A stretch of DNA of 64,000 nucleotides from Paenibacillus sp. FJAT-29882 (GTDB lineage: Bacteria > Bacillota > Bacilli > Bacillales > DSM-1321): NCBI RefSeq assembly GCF_001510645.1, contig NZ_LMVB01000001.1:2614981-2678980 (forward strand), written 5' to 3'. Shown here piece after piece: positions 26,901 to 35,209 of the stretch (positions within the stretch are counted from its first letter, which is position 1; every line of letters starts with the position of its first letter). The notes below the pieces were generated by a model. It was not told the origin of the DNA. It made no database searches and was given only the letters and a program-made list of their open reading frames with translations. A program made the position numbers and the translations under genes.

Positions 26901-27773
26901 ATGGCAAACAATAACAAGCAGAATAAGCAAACATTTCCACCACAGCATCAAAATCATCAACCTGGTGTTGAATCAGAAATGCACCCAAAGCCAGAATCCG
27001 TCTGTTCAAAGTATCAAGGAAGCGGTAAATTACAAGGAAAAACAGCGATTATTACAGGTGGTGATAGTGGAATTGGTAAATCAGTCGCGATTTACTATGC
27101 AAAAGAAGGCGCAAATGTTGTGATTGTTTATCTAGATGAACAAAGTGATGCAGAAACGACAAAGGAGCTTGTCGAAAAGGAAGGACAGAAATGTCTTCTG
27201 CTTTCAGGAGATGTAGGGGATGAATCTTTTTGTAAAGGAGTTATTGAGCAAACAATTGGAGAGTTCGGTGCATTGGATATCCTCGTAAATAATGCTGGCG
27301 AGCAGCATGTCCAGGAAAACTTTCTTGATATTACTGCTGAGCAACTTGAGAAAACATTCAGAACGAATATCTTCTCTATGTTTCATCTCACAAAAGCAGC
27401 AATGCCACATTTAAAGAAAGGCAGTAGCATTATCAATACAGCTTCCATCACTGCGTACGAAGGGAATCCCAAATTGATTGATTACTCTTCTACAAAAGGA
27501 GCTATTGTTTCCTTTACTCGAGCACTATCCAATTCCATTTCGAAAGATGGAATTCGTGTTAATAATGTAGCTCCGGGTCCGATTTGGACACCTTTAATTC
27601 CTGCATCATTCAATGAAAAAGATGTAGCCAAATTTGGAGCGGATACCCCAATGGGCAGAGCTGGACAGCCCAAAGAGCTTGCAGGTGCCTATGTGTTCCT
27701 AGCAAGTGATGATGCAAGCTATATTAGTGGGCAAACGATACATGTAAATGGCGGAACTGTCATAAATGGATGA
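26901..27773 (+). CDS. Short-chain dehydrogenase/reductase, general-stress type
   Basis: 290 residues. Classical SDR with ITGGDSGIGKS (about 51-61), the NNAG motif at about 130-133, and the catalytic Ser182, Tyr195 and Lys199 (YSSTKGA). An extra hydrophilic N-terminal arm of about 45 residues with many Asn, Gln and His is typical of the Bacillus YhxC/YhxD/YdaD-like stress group. Substrate unknown. AGGAGG precedes the ATG. The weak SigB-like upstream sequence would fit, but is not proof. Confidence 0.88.
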   Translation: MANNNKQNKQTFPPQHQNHQPGVESEMHPKPESVCSKYQGSGKLQGKTAIITGGDSGIGKSVAIYYAKEGANVVIVYLDEQSDAETTKELVEKEGQKCLLLSGDVGDESFCKGVIEQTIGEFGALDILVNNAGEQHVQENFLDITAEQLEKTFRTNIFSMFHLTKAAMPHLKKGSSIINTASITAYEGNPKLIDYSSTKGAIVSFTRALSNSISKDGIRVNNVAPGPIWTPLIPASFNEKDVAKFGADTPMGRAGQPKELAGAYVFLASDDASYISGQTIHVNGGTVING

Positions 27774-27778
27774 ATAAA

Positions 27779-27888
27779 AGGGATGTCTCAAACGGTCTGA
27801 CGTCGTTTTAACATACAGTAAATTTTGTTTTTACACTAATCTATCTTGTATGTAATTATTGCGATGTCTGACTTGAGACCTCCCGTTT
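27779..27888. repeat. Dispersed repeat family A, copy 11 (with outer arms)
   Basis: The outer arms GGGATGTCTCAA / TTGAGACCTCCC enclose the family core GGTCTGACGTCG ... CGATGTCTGAC with the inner pair ACATACA / TGTATGT. It starts five bases after the dehydrogenase stop and runs straight into repeat B. Confidence 0.7.
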
Positions 27889-27890
27889 GA

Positions 27891-28240
27891 AGGACATGGG
27901 GACGGGGCTTCGCGACTTACTAGTAAGCCCGCTACTTAGCAGCTAAACTTATATGATCAAGAAAGCTTCCAAAACTTTGGCTCCGCTCCGCCGCCATTGT
28001 GATTTTAGCGAGTGTAGCGTGCTACAGGATTAATCCTTCATGGTAAATGGTGGCGTTTTAACGCCATTTTAGATTTTGTATGAAGAACATGGGGACGGGG
28101 CTTCGCGACTTACTAGTAAGCCCGCTACTTAGCAGCTAAACTTATATGATCAAGAAAGCTTCCGAAATTTTGGCTCCGCACCGCCACCATTGTGATTTTA
28201 GCGAATGTAGCGTACTTCATGATCGATCCTTCATGTTAAT
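27891..28240 (+). repeat. Dispersed repeat family B, tandem pair (copies 2 and 3)
   Basis: Two head-to-tail copies with a 193-base period (ATGGGGACGGGGCTTCGCG at 27896 and 28089). The first 70-odd bases are identical between copies; the right part differs at scattered sites. Each carries ACTTATATGATCAAGAAAGC, GGCTCCGC.CCGCC and GAxTGTAGCGT. Copy 2 also has a hairpin GGCGTT/AACGCC near its end that copy 3 lacks. Copy 3 ends at the stop of the LacI-type gene. Confidence 0.93.
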
Positions 28241-28245
28241 AGGTT

Positions 28246-29265
28246 TTATATGTTTGTACAGGAAACCCGTTCAATCAGCTGATGAGGAACGATAATTCGT
28301 TTCACTGGTTCTTTAGGATTTAGAAGCAGTTGTATTAAACTTTTCGCTGCCTGGTAGCCTAAGTCAAAAATATTAATATCAATTGAAGTCAATTGCGGTC
28401 TAGCTAATTCAGAAAAAAAGACGTTATTAAAACTAACTATGGACATATTCTCTGGTACGGCTACTTTTAGTTTCGTTAACATGTTAACAACACCTATTGC
28501 CATCAATTCATCTGTTACAAGTAGAGCGGTTGGCGGAGTTTCTAGCAATAGTAATCCCTGGATTGCCTCTTGACCACGTTCAAGCAAGAATTCATCGTGT
28601 CTAATATATTGAGGAACAATTGGAATACCTGCTCCTTTTAGAGCCTCTTGATATCCTTGCAGGCGCTCCATTGTCATAACTAGGTTTATGTTACCACCGA
28701 TAAAACTAATCTTATCGTGGCCTAGTCTTATTAAATATTCCGTTGCTTCCCGTGAAGCCCGGTAATTATCATTATCCACATGAGTAATTTCTTCTTCCCA
28801 CTCGTATGGTCTGCCAATGACGACAAACGGAAATTGACGATCACGCAAATATTTTAAGATTTTATCATCTATTCGGGAATAAAGCAGAATAATGCCATCT
28901 ACCCTTCCTCCTTGAACCATGTTGACAACATCCTGATAAATTTGTTCTTCCGTTTTTCCTGTACTCATTTGCAATGCATATTGCTTTTCATGAGCCCCCT
29001 CACTTAATCCGCGAAGGACCGTTGAAAAAAATGGATTTTGAAAAAATACATCGGATGAACTCGGCAAAACTAGACCGATGACTTGAGTAGATTGACTAGC
29101 AAGACTTCGTGCAATAAAATTTGGATGGTACCCTAACTCTACCATAGCTTCTCGGACGCGAACCTTTGTTTTCTCGCTTATTCGAGGATTATTTGCGATG
29201 ACGCGCGAAACTGTCGAAGGAGCAACACTCGCCAATTTTGCAACGTCTTTTATTGTAATTGCCAT
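28246..29265 (-). CDS. malR: LacI-family regulator of the maltodextrin cluster (MalR-like)
   Basis: 339 residues: LacI helix-turn-helix at residues 3-25 (TIKDVAKLASVAPSTVSRVI), hinge helix, then a periplasmic-binding-type sensor domain. It lies downstream of the glucosidase at the end of the maltodextrin cluster, so a role as its maltodextrin-responsive repressor is likely. Matching operator candidates (GCAATCG and GCAAACG types) occur at 35028, 36540 and 36679. A cre-like site covers its own upstream region, suggesting CcpA control. The symbol is inferred from context. Confidence 0.82.
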   Translation of the reverse strand: MAITIKDVAKLASVAPSTVSRVIANNPRISEKTKVRVREAMVELGYHPNFIARSLASQSTQVIGLVLPSSSDVFFQNPFFSTVLRGLSEGAHEKQYALQMSTGKTEEQIYQDVVNMVQGGRVDGIILLYSRIDDKILKYLRDRQFPFVVIGRPYEWEEEITHVDNDNYRASREATEYLIRLGHDKISFIGGNINLVMTMERLQGYQEALKGAGIPIVPQYIRHDEFLLERGQEAIQGLLLLETPPTALLVTDELMAIGVVNMLTKLKVAVPENMSIVSFNNVFFSELARPQLTSIDINIFDLGYQAAKSLIQLLLNPKEPVKRIIVPHQLIERVSCTNI

Positions 29266-29281
29266 GATTCACCTACCCCTC

Positions 29282-29295
29282 TCTAAGCGCTTTCA
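29282..29295. promoter_or_regulatory. Catabolite-responsive element upstream of malR
   Basis: Read on the minus strand, TGAAAGCGCTTAGA fits the CcpA cre consensus (TGWNANCGNTNWCA) except near the last two positions. It lies 17 bases before the malR start, probably over or just after its promoter. Confidence 0.75.
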
Positions 29296-29369
29296 TTCGT
29301 ATTATTATACAAAACAAAAAAAAATTATGTACCTATCATACACCTTGAATCTACATTATTTCTATTTTT

Positions 29370-29413
29370 TATTTTAAAAAATAAGCGGAGCGATACATAT
29401 TAATCGGCTCCGC
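29370..29413 (-). terminator. Terminator after malL
   Basis: GCGGAGC / GCTCCGC stem with a 15-base loop, then TTATTTTTT on the minus strand. It separates the glucosidase from malR, so malR is probably a separate unit. Confidence 0.85.
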
Positions 29414-29421
29414 CGTTTCTT

Positions 29422-31083
29422 TTAATACAAGTACACTCTTGTTTCATAAGGACGAAGGGTAACCTCTTTTGCCAGCCTTCCAGCACCATCCGGATAATTC
29501 GCTAGCAGGAGTTCCGATGCTTCGGCTTTGATTTCAGGTAAGCTAATTGTTTGTTCCGCATTTTTGAAATTGCTAAGTACAACCGCCGATTGACTTTCTA
29601 GCGTTCTGGTATATGCATATACAGCAGGATGTTCCTTCAGAAGTAGTCTATATTCACCATACACAAACACTTCATGCTTCTTTCTAAGCTGAATCATTTT
29701 TTTATAAAAATGATAAATCGAATCGGAATCTTTTTTCTGTTGTTCAACGTTTATCGTTTCATAGTTTGGATTTACTTTCATCCAAGGGGTTCCATCCGTG
29801 AATCCAGCATTTTCATGATCACTCCATTGCATCGGCGTTCTTGAGTTATCTCTTCCGCTGTTCCAGATCACTTCCATCACGTTATCATGTGGAGTGCCTT
29901 TAGCCACTTCAATGTTATAAAAGTTGATCATACCTACATCATCATAATCCTGAATCGATTCAAATTGGACATTTGTCATGCCAATTTCCTGCCCTTGGTA
30001 AATGAACGGTGTTCCTTGCATGAAGAAATAACACGCTGCGAGCATTTTCGCACTTTCCTTCCAATATTCGGTATCATTCCCCCAGCTTGACACGCTTCTG
30101 GGCTGATCATGATTTTCCCAGAACAAAGCATTCCAGCCTTTTTCATGTAGACTTGTTTGCCATTTTGAAAGAGTTTCCTTTAGATTGACAACATCAACAT
30201 CTTTTTCAATCCCTTTTCGCCAAAGACCTAGGTGCTCAAATTGGAAAATCATATCGAACTTGCCATTTTGTTCACCTACCCAATCATCTGCTTGGTGAAT
30301 TCCGACCCCATTCGCTTCTCCGACCGTCATAATATCATATTTTGCAAAAGTTTCTTCTTTTAATTCTTTGAGAAAACCTTGAATCCCTTCTTGGTTTGTA
30401 TGCATGTCAAATGCCGGCACATAATTAAGCCCGTATGGGTTAGGCATATCAGGGAATCCTTCCCGTTTTTTTATATGACTAATCGCGTCAACACGGAAAC
30501 CATCAATCCCTTTATCAAGCCACCAATTGACCATTGTATACAAAGCCGAACGAACCTCTTGGTTTTCCCAATTTAAATCAGGCTGTTTCATTGCGAAAAT
30601 ATGCAAATAATATTCATCTGTGACAGGATCGTATTCCCAAGAGCTTCCAGAGAAGATACTTTCCCAATTATTTGGCGGTGAATCCCCTTTGCCTTCTTTC
30701 CATATATACCAATCACGTTTAGGATGATCTTTCGAAGACCTTGACTCGATAAACCATGAGTGCTCATCACTTGTATGATTAAGAACTAAGTCTAGGATTA
30801 ATTTCATCCCACGTGCATGAATTTCTGCCAACAACTCGTCGAATTCCTCCATCGTACCGAATTGTCCGGATATATCTTGATAATCACTAATATCATAGCC
30901 GTTATCCGCATTGGGGGATTTGAAAAATGGACAAATCCAAATCACATCGATTCCCAGATCCTTAAGATAATCGAGCTTAGAAATAATCCCCTTAATATCC
31001 CCAATACCATCGCCATTGCTATCCATAAAACTTCTCGGATAAATTTGATAGCTAACTGCCTCTTTCCACCATTGCTTTTTCAT
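29422..31083 (-). CDS. malL: GH13 alpha-glucosidase (MalL group)
   Basis: 553 residues, cytosolic (no signal peptide), releasing glucose from imported dextrins. GH13 catalytic set: D199 nucleophile in GFRVDAISHI, E256 acid/base in TVGEANG, D326 in ENHDQPRS. The residue after the nucleophile is Ala200. In this subfamily Val there goes with alpha-1,6 activity and Ala or Thr with alpha-1,4, so alpha-1,4-glucosidase is the likelier activity than oligo-1,6-glucosidase. Downstream of the amylase gene; GGGAGGGG precedes the ATG. Confidence 0.93.
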   Translation of the reverse strand: MKKQWWKEAVSYQIYPRSFMDSNGDGIGDIKGIISKLDYLKDLGIDVIWICPFFKSPNADNGYDISDYQDISGQFGTMEEFDELLAEIHARGMKLILDLVLNHTSDEHSWFIESRSSKDHPKRDWYIWKEGKGDSPPNNWESIFSGSSWEYDPVTDEYYLHIFAMKQPDLNWENQEVRSALYTMVNWWLDKGIDGFRVDAISHIKKREGFPDMPNPYGLNYVPAFDMHTNQEGIQGFLKELKEETFAKYDIMTVGEANGVGIHQADDWVGEQNGKFDMIFQFEHLGLWRKGIEKDVDVVNLKETLSKWQTSLHEKGWNALFWENHDQPRSVSSWGNDTEYWKESAKMLAACYFFMQGTPFIYQGQEIGMTNVQFESIQDYDDVGMINFYNIEVAKGTPHDNVMEVIWNSGRDNSRTPMQWSDHENAGFTDGTPWMKVNPNYETINVEQQKKDSDSIYHFYKKMIQLRKKHEVFVYGEYRLLLKEHPAVYAYTRTLESQSAVVLSNFKNAEQTISLPEIKAEASELLLANYPDGAGRLAKEVTLRPYETRVYLY

Positions 31084-31212
31084 TAAATCCCCTCCCGATT
31101 CTTATTGTATCGGCTTGTTTCAGTTGAAATTTTTATAAGTACCACTTCCAATTTAGAGTATACTTGTGATTGGCCTTTAAATAGAATGCGAGGGAGGGCA
31201 ATTTACTATTTT

Positions 31213-32754
31213 CTATTTGAAAGATCGATTACGCTTTGATCTTTTCAAAATGAAGACAATGAAAATAACAAATGCAAAAATGACAACTCCCATCGCAACC
31301 ATATACGGAATATTCAGACCTGATTTATCTGATAACATATATATCTCAGCCTTTTCACGATCAATAATAATCGAATATTTCCCATCATTATTGCGTACTA
31401 AATCATACTCAACCACTCCTCTTAATTCCTTATCATTACCAAATTTATCAGCGTCTAGGTCAAACGTTTGTGACTTCGATGAATTGTTAATCACGACAAC
31501 AATCGTTTCATCTTTAAAAGTTCGTTTAAACACAGCCGAACTATCATTAGCATGAAGCACTTCAAGGTCACCCTTCATTAGCGCCGGATGTTGCTGCCTT
31601 ATTTCACTTATTTTCGTAATATAATCAATTAACACAGGGTCTGCCTTAAATCCCATAAGTCGTCTGTTATCCGGATCACTTCCACCGTTCATCGCTATTT
31701 CTGAACCATAGTAGATGATTGGTATTCCTGGTGTTGTATACATATACGTTAAAGCAAGCTTCCAGCGTGTTTCCGGGTTTTCCTTATTTGCAACAACTTC
31801 GTGGGTAAACCTTGTCATATCATGGTTATCAATAAATTTCCCAAGCAATTCAGGGTGGGTGAACATCTTTTCGTTTCGGGTCAGTGCAGAGAATAGAAAA
31901 TTCAATGATTGATCAGGTTTAGAAAAAGCATCACGCATACTTGCATTTTGTGGAAAGTCCATAAAGCCATTAATGCCTGTATCTTGATAGCTGGCAATAG
32001 CAGTAGGATCATCCAGCCAAATCTCACCAACTAAATAGAAATCTTCCTTCTCTTCTTTGACTACTTTAGAAAAATCACTCCAAAAACCTTTATCCACATG
32101 CTTGACTGTATCTAAGCGATATCCATCAATATCGGTTTCTTGAATCCACCATCTAGCAGCATCCAATAAATACTTCCGTGTTTCTGGGTAATCTTGATTT
32201 AAATCAGGGAGGTCATATATCCAGCCTGTTTCAACTTCATTCTGATCACTCCAGTTTGTGATTTCTTTCTTTTCATGGAACCAATCCTTCTTTTCTGGAT
32301 CGTTTACCCATGGGTGATTCGGTCCTACATGATTGACCACAAAATCAAGGATAATTTTCATATCACGCTTATGAGCCTCTGCTACAAGCTGCTTGAATTC
32401 ATCAATGGTCCCGAAATGCTCATCTGTATTATAGAAATCATTGATCCAATAACCGTGGTAGCCACCATCTTCATTATCAAAAACAGGTGTCAGCATAATG
32501 GCTGTAAATCCCATATCTTTAATATAGTCAAGTTTATCTGTTATGCCGGCAAAATCACCACCTTGATAAGCAAGTGGATCGTTCACATCCACATCTTTGT
32601 CATTTTTTGGATCCCCATTATTAAAACGGTCAATCATTAATGAATAAACGATTTCATTCTGCCATTTTCGTTCTTCCTTTTCAACAGCACCTGCGGGTAG
32701 GGCGTAAATAAGTAAGAACGAAAGCAAAATGAGTGAAAATGCTTTTTTTCTCAT
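31213..32754 (-). CDS. Extracellular, membrane-anchored alpha-amylase (GH13)
   Basis: 513 residues. Sec signal peptide (1-23, cut near AGA-VE), then a GH13 barrel with D215 (GYRLDTVKH), E244 (VGEIWLDD) and D312 (IDNHDMTRF), and a short beta-domain. A C-terminal transmembrane helix (about 483-503) is followed by the basic tail LKRSKRNRSFK. The enzyme is thus expected to face outward, tethered to the cell membrane; no LPxTG or S-layer motif is seen. The ATG at 32754 has AAGGGGGA upstream; an extension of 19 codons overlaps mdxG and would spoil the signal peptide. Likely supplies dextrins to MdxEFG. Confidence 0.92.
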   Translation of the reverse strand: MRKKAFSLILLSFLLIYALPAGAVEKEERKWQNEIVYSLMIDRFNNGDPKNDKDVDVNDPLAYQGGDFAGITDKLDYIKDMGFTAIMLTPVFDNEDGGYHGYWINDFYNTDEHFGTIDEFKQLVAEAHKRDMKIILDFVVNHVGPNHPWVNDPEKKDWFHEKKEITNWSDQNEVETGWIYDLPDLNQDYPETRKYLLDAARWWIQETDIDGYRLDTVKHVDKGFWSDFSKVVKEEKEDFYLVGEIWLDDPTAIASYQDTGINGFMDFPQNASMRDAFSKPDQSLNFLFSALTRNEKMFTHPELLGKFIDNHDMTRFTHEVVANKENPETRWKLALTYMYTTPGIPIIYYGSEIAMNGGSDPDNRRLMGFKADPVLIDYITKISEIRQQHPALMKGDLEVLHANDSSAVFKRTFKDETIVVVINNSSKSQTFDLDADKFGNDKELRGVVEYDLVRNNDGKYSIIIDREKAEIYMLSDKSGLNIPYMVAMGVVIFAFVIFIVFILKRSKRNRSFK

Positions 32755-32794
32755 TTCTGCTTCCCCCTTATGTAACTTCTTCACGCCTTTAAGA

Positions 32795-33637
32795 TTAGCC
32801 TTTCGTGCCACCTGCCGTCAAACCTGAAACGAAGTATTTTTGGAAACAGAGGAATAAGATTGCAATCGGAATTGCGATTAAGACTGAACCAGCTGCAAAG
32901 GTTGTAAATTCTTTTCCGAATTGTTTCGCTACCATTTCATATAGCCCAACCCCCATTGTAAATTTCTCATTACTCCGTAGCATAATTCTCGCTAGGATAA
33001 AATCACCGAATGGAGCAATAAATGCGAACAAAGCAACAACTGCAATGATTGGTTTAGCAAGAGGCATAATAATTTGTACGAATATTCTCATATGACTTGC
33101 TCCGTCCATTTTTGCAGACTCATCAAGCTCTTTAGGGATCGTATCTAAATAACCTTTCATTAACCATGTGTTCATCGGAATTTGGCCACCGACATAAATC
33201 AAGATTAACCCTAGATGTGTATCGATTAAGCCTGTGCGGTTCGCTAATACAAAAATTGCGATTAATGCAGCAAAGTTAGGAATCATTTGTAAAACTAGAA
33301 ATGTAAGCAGTCCATTTTTCCGTCCAATAAAACGATATCTAGAAAATGAATACGCTGTAAATGATACTAAAATGACTGTCGAGATCATCGTGATAATACT
33401 AATCTTTAGAGAATTCATGTACCAACTAATATAATTTGATTTTTCCGAGTCAAATAAATACGTATAATGTGCAGTTGTTGGATTTTTCGGGAACATTGAT
33501 GCACCTGATAAACTTTGACCAGGGTTAAAGGAGGAGCCAATAACCCATAGCAATGGATAAATGACGACTACACACATCAGAAGGATGATCAGGTACGAAA
33601 TAGTTAAGCGAATGATTTTGTTTTTTTTCATACTCAT
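32795..33637 (-). CDS. mdxG: Maltodextrin ABC transporter permease MdxG
   Basis: 280 residues, six predicted transmembrane helices, MalG type. The EAA loop that contacts the ATPase is visible as ESAKMDGASHMRIFVQIIMP. It ends with the G-G-T-K-G tail typical of MalG proteins. It starts two bases after mdxF. No ATPase gene lies in the cluster, so a shared MsmX-like ATPase elsewhere is expected, as in B. subtilis. Confidence 0.94.
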   Translation of the reverse strand: MSMKKNKIIRLTISYLIILLMCVVVIYPLLWVIGSSFNPGQSLSGASMFPKNPTTAHYTYLFDSEKSNYISWYMNSLKISIITMISTVILVSFTAYSFSRYRFIGRKNGLLTFLVLQMIPNFAALIAIFVLANRTGLIDTHLGLILIYVGGQIPMNTWLMKGYLDTIPKELDESAKMDGASHMRIFVQIIMPLAKPIIAVVALFAFIAPFGDFILARIMLRSNEKFTMGVGLYEMVAKQFGKEFTTFAAGSVLIAIPIAILFLCFQKYFVSGLTAGGTKG

Positions 33638-33639
33638 GA

Positions 33640-34923
33640 TTAGTTCATATCCTCCTCTTTAAACGATTTTGACCGTTTAAATTGCCATAGGGCAACTGTC
33701 ACAACAACGATTGAAAGAAGCATTGTAATGGCAGCCGCTTTCCCATATTGCGCAGAAGTCATAGTCAGACTATAAATCCAAGAAATCAATATATCTGAAC
33801 CACCGGCGTTTTGGCCTGGAATCGCTGGACCACCACCGTTAAATAAGAAGATTACGTTAAAATTATTAAAGTTGAAGGTATATTGAGTGATTAAGATCGG
33901 TGCTGTCGCAAATAAAATCATCGGCAAGGTAATCTTGGTGAATTTCTGCCAAATGGTCGCTCCGTCCACATTTGCTGCTTCATATAACTCATCTGGAATC
34001 GATTGAAGCACACCTGTCGTCATGGCGAAGATAAACGGAAAACCTAACCATGTTTGAATGAAGATCAATGCAAGTCTAGTCCAGTTTTCTTCTGTCATCC
34101 AAGGAACCGGATCAATTCCAAACGCATGAAGGATACCTGTATTAATAACACCGAATGATTCATTAAACATTCCTGAGAAAATTAGGATCGAAACAAAAGC
34201 CGGAACTGCCCAAGGTAAAATAAAGACCGTACGAATAATTGCTTTTCCTTTTAAATCCTTTTGGTTCACAAGGATCGCTAGGAAAATACCAAGTGCTACC
34301 TGAAGTGTTGTTGCCACAAATGTCCAAACAAGCGTCCATCCAAGTACACCGAAAAATGTTTTACGCCATAAATCCAGCTTAAAGATCTCGATATAGTTTT
34401 GGATTCCGACCCAGTCTACAAGCTTCGCTGGTGGTGAATGATACAAATCGTAGTTGGTAAATGATAATAAAATAACGAATAGTACTGGAAAAATAACGAC
34501 AAAAATTAATAGCAGAAAACCTGGTGAAACCATTAAATAAGGAAAGCCACTATCTAGTAAATTATGATATTGTTCCTTTACTGAAGAAGTCGCTAATCCA
34601 AGGTCACGTTTTTTTCCCGTACTATACGCATCGTACATATTGAATACATAGATAGCTAGACCAATCACCGTAATAATTAAGGCAATAATTCCATCAATCA
34701 GCAAGAAAATCGAATGATCAAGTCCAGCAATCGTTCCTAATGTGAACAACCCCCAAAAGCCCCAGTTCAATGTATCTAAGAAACTGGCGAAAAAGGCGAT
34801 TGTTAGAGTAAGGAAGATAAATCCTTTTACAAATTGTTTATTATAAAACTGCCCAAATCCAGGAATGATGGATAATAGTGCAGCATTTCTGCCGTGTTTA
34901 GTTGCTGGAATTGTAACATCCAC
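33640..34923 (-). CDS. mdxF: Maltodextrin ABC transporter permease MdxF
   Basis: 427 residues, about eight transmembrane helices (MalF type). The N-terminal pair (PGFGQFYNKQFVKGFIFL...) precedes a core with the EAA loop EAANVDGATIWQKFTKITLP. The GTG at 34923 is preferred because GGGAGG stands nine bases upstream; an ATG 13 codons further up is less well placed. The 286-base gap to mdxE holds an operator-like site, a hairpin and repeat A copy 5. Confidence 0.93.
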   Translation of the reverse strand: MDVTIPATKHGRNAALLSIIPGFGQFYNKQFVKGFIFLTLTIAFFASFLDTLNWGFWGLFTLGTIAGLDHSIFLLIDGIIALIITVIGLAIYVFNMYDAYSTGKKRDLGLATSSVKEQYHNLLDSGFPYLMVSPGFLLLIFVVIFPVLFVILLSFTNYDLYHSPPAKLVDWVGIQNYIEIFKLDLWRKTFFGVLGWTLVWTFVATTLQVALGIFLAILVNQKDLKGKAIIRTVFILPWAVPAFVSILIFSGMFNESFGVINTGILHAFGIDPVPWMTEENWTRLALIFIQTWLGFPFIFAMTTGVLQSIPDELYEAANVDGATIWQKFTKITLPMILFATAPILITQYTFNFNNFNVIFLFNGGGPAIPGQNAGGSDILISWIYSLTMTSAQYGKAAAITMLLSIVVVTVALWQFKRSKSFKEEDMN

Positions 34924-34983
34924 CTTAATCAACCTCCCTTTCATAGGAGCATAGAATTTCATACCGGGTTAACTACCCATTTA

Positions 34984-35003
34984 TGAGGGCACGAGAACCC
35001 TCA
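34984..35003. other. Short hairpin in the mdxE-mdxF intergenic leader
   Basis: TGAGGG and CCCTCA pair across an 8-base loop, about 60 bases before the mdxF start. No U-run follows, so it may stabilise or partly stop the transcript between the abundant binding protein and the permeases. Confidence 0.45.
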
Positions 35004-35027
35004 CGGATAGAAGTTTTACTTTAATGT

Positions 35028-35039
35028 GCAAACGCTTGC
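35028..35039. promoter_or_regulatory. MalR/CcpA-like operator inside the mdx cluster
   Basis: GCAAACGCTTGC is a near-perfect LacI-family palindrome (GCAA-n-CG-n-TTGC) in the gap between mdxE and mdxF. It suggests either internal control or roadblock regulation of the downstream permease, amylase and glucosidase genes. Confidence 0.6.
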
Positions 35040-35116
35040 CTTATGAGTGTTTAAAAAACGGCCTAATGCCGGTATCTATTCTATTAGAGGATGTTCAAAA
35101 ACGAATCAATCACCTA

Positions 35117-35163
35117 TAAGGGTCTGCCTCTACAGGCTAGCTTAGTCTGTAGAGGTCTGACCT
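35117..35163. repeat. Dispersed repeat family A, copy 5 (minimal hairpin)
   Basis: Only about 47 bases: GGGTCTGCCTCTACAG pairs with CTGTAGAGGTCTGACC around an 11-base loop. It lies about 47 bases beyond the mdxE stop, inside the operon. Confidence 0.82.
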
Positions 35164-35209
35164 AATACGTTTCCTATTATTTAGTTGTATTTATTATTTT
35201 TTCCATCCG

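Noticed and set aside
27891-28240. CRISPR array or insertion sequence at the tandem repeat
   Set aside because: Only two units of 193 bases with no short-repeat/spacer pattern and no transposase ORF.
32275-32640. Plus-strand ORF of 121 codons opposite the amylase gene
   Set aside because: Antisense shadow of a conserved GH13 barrel.
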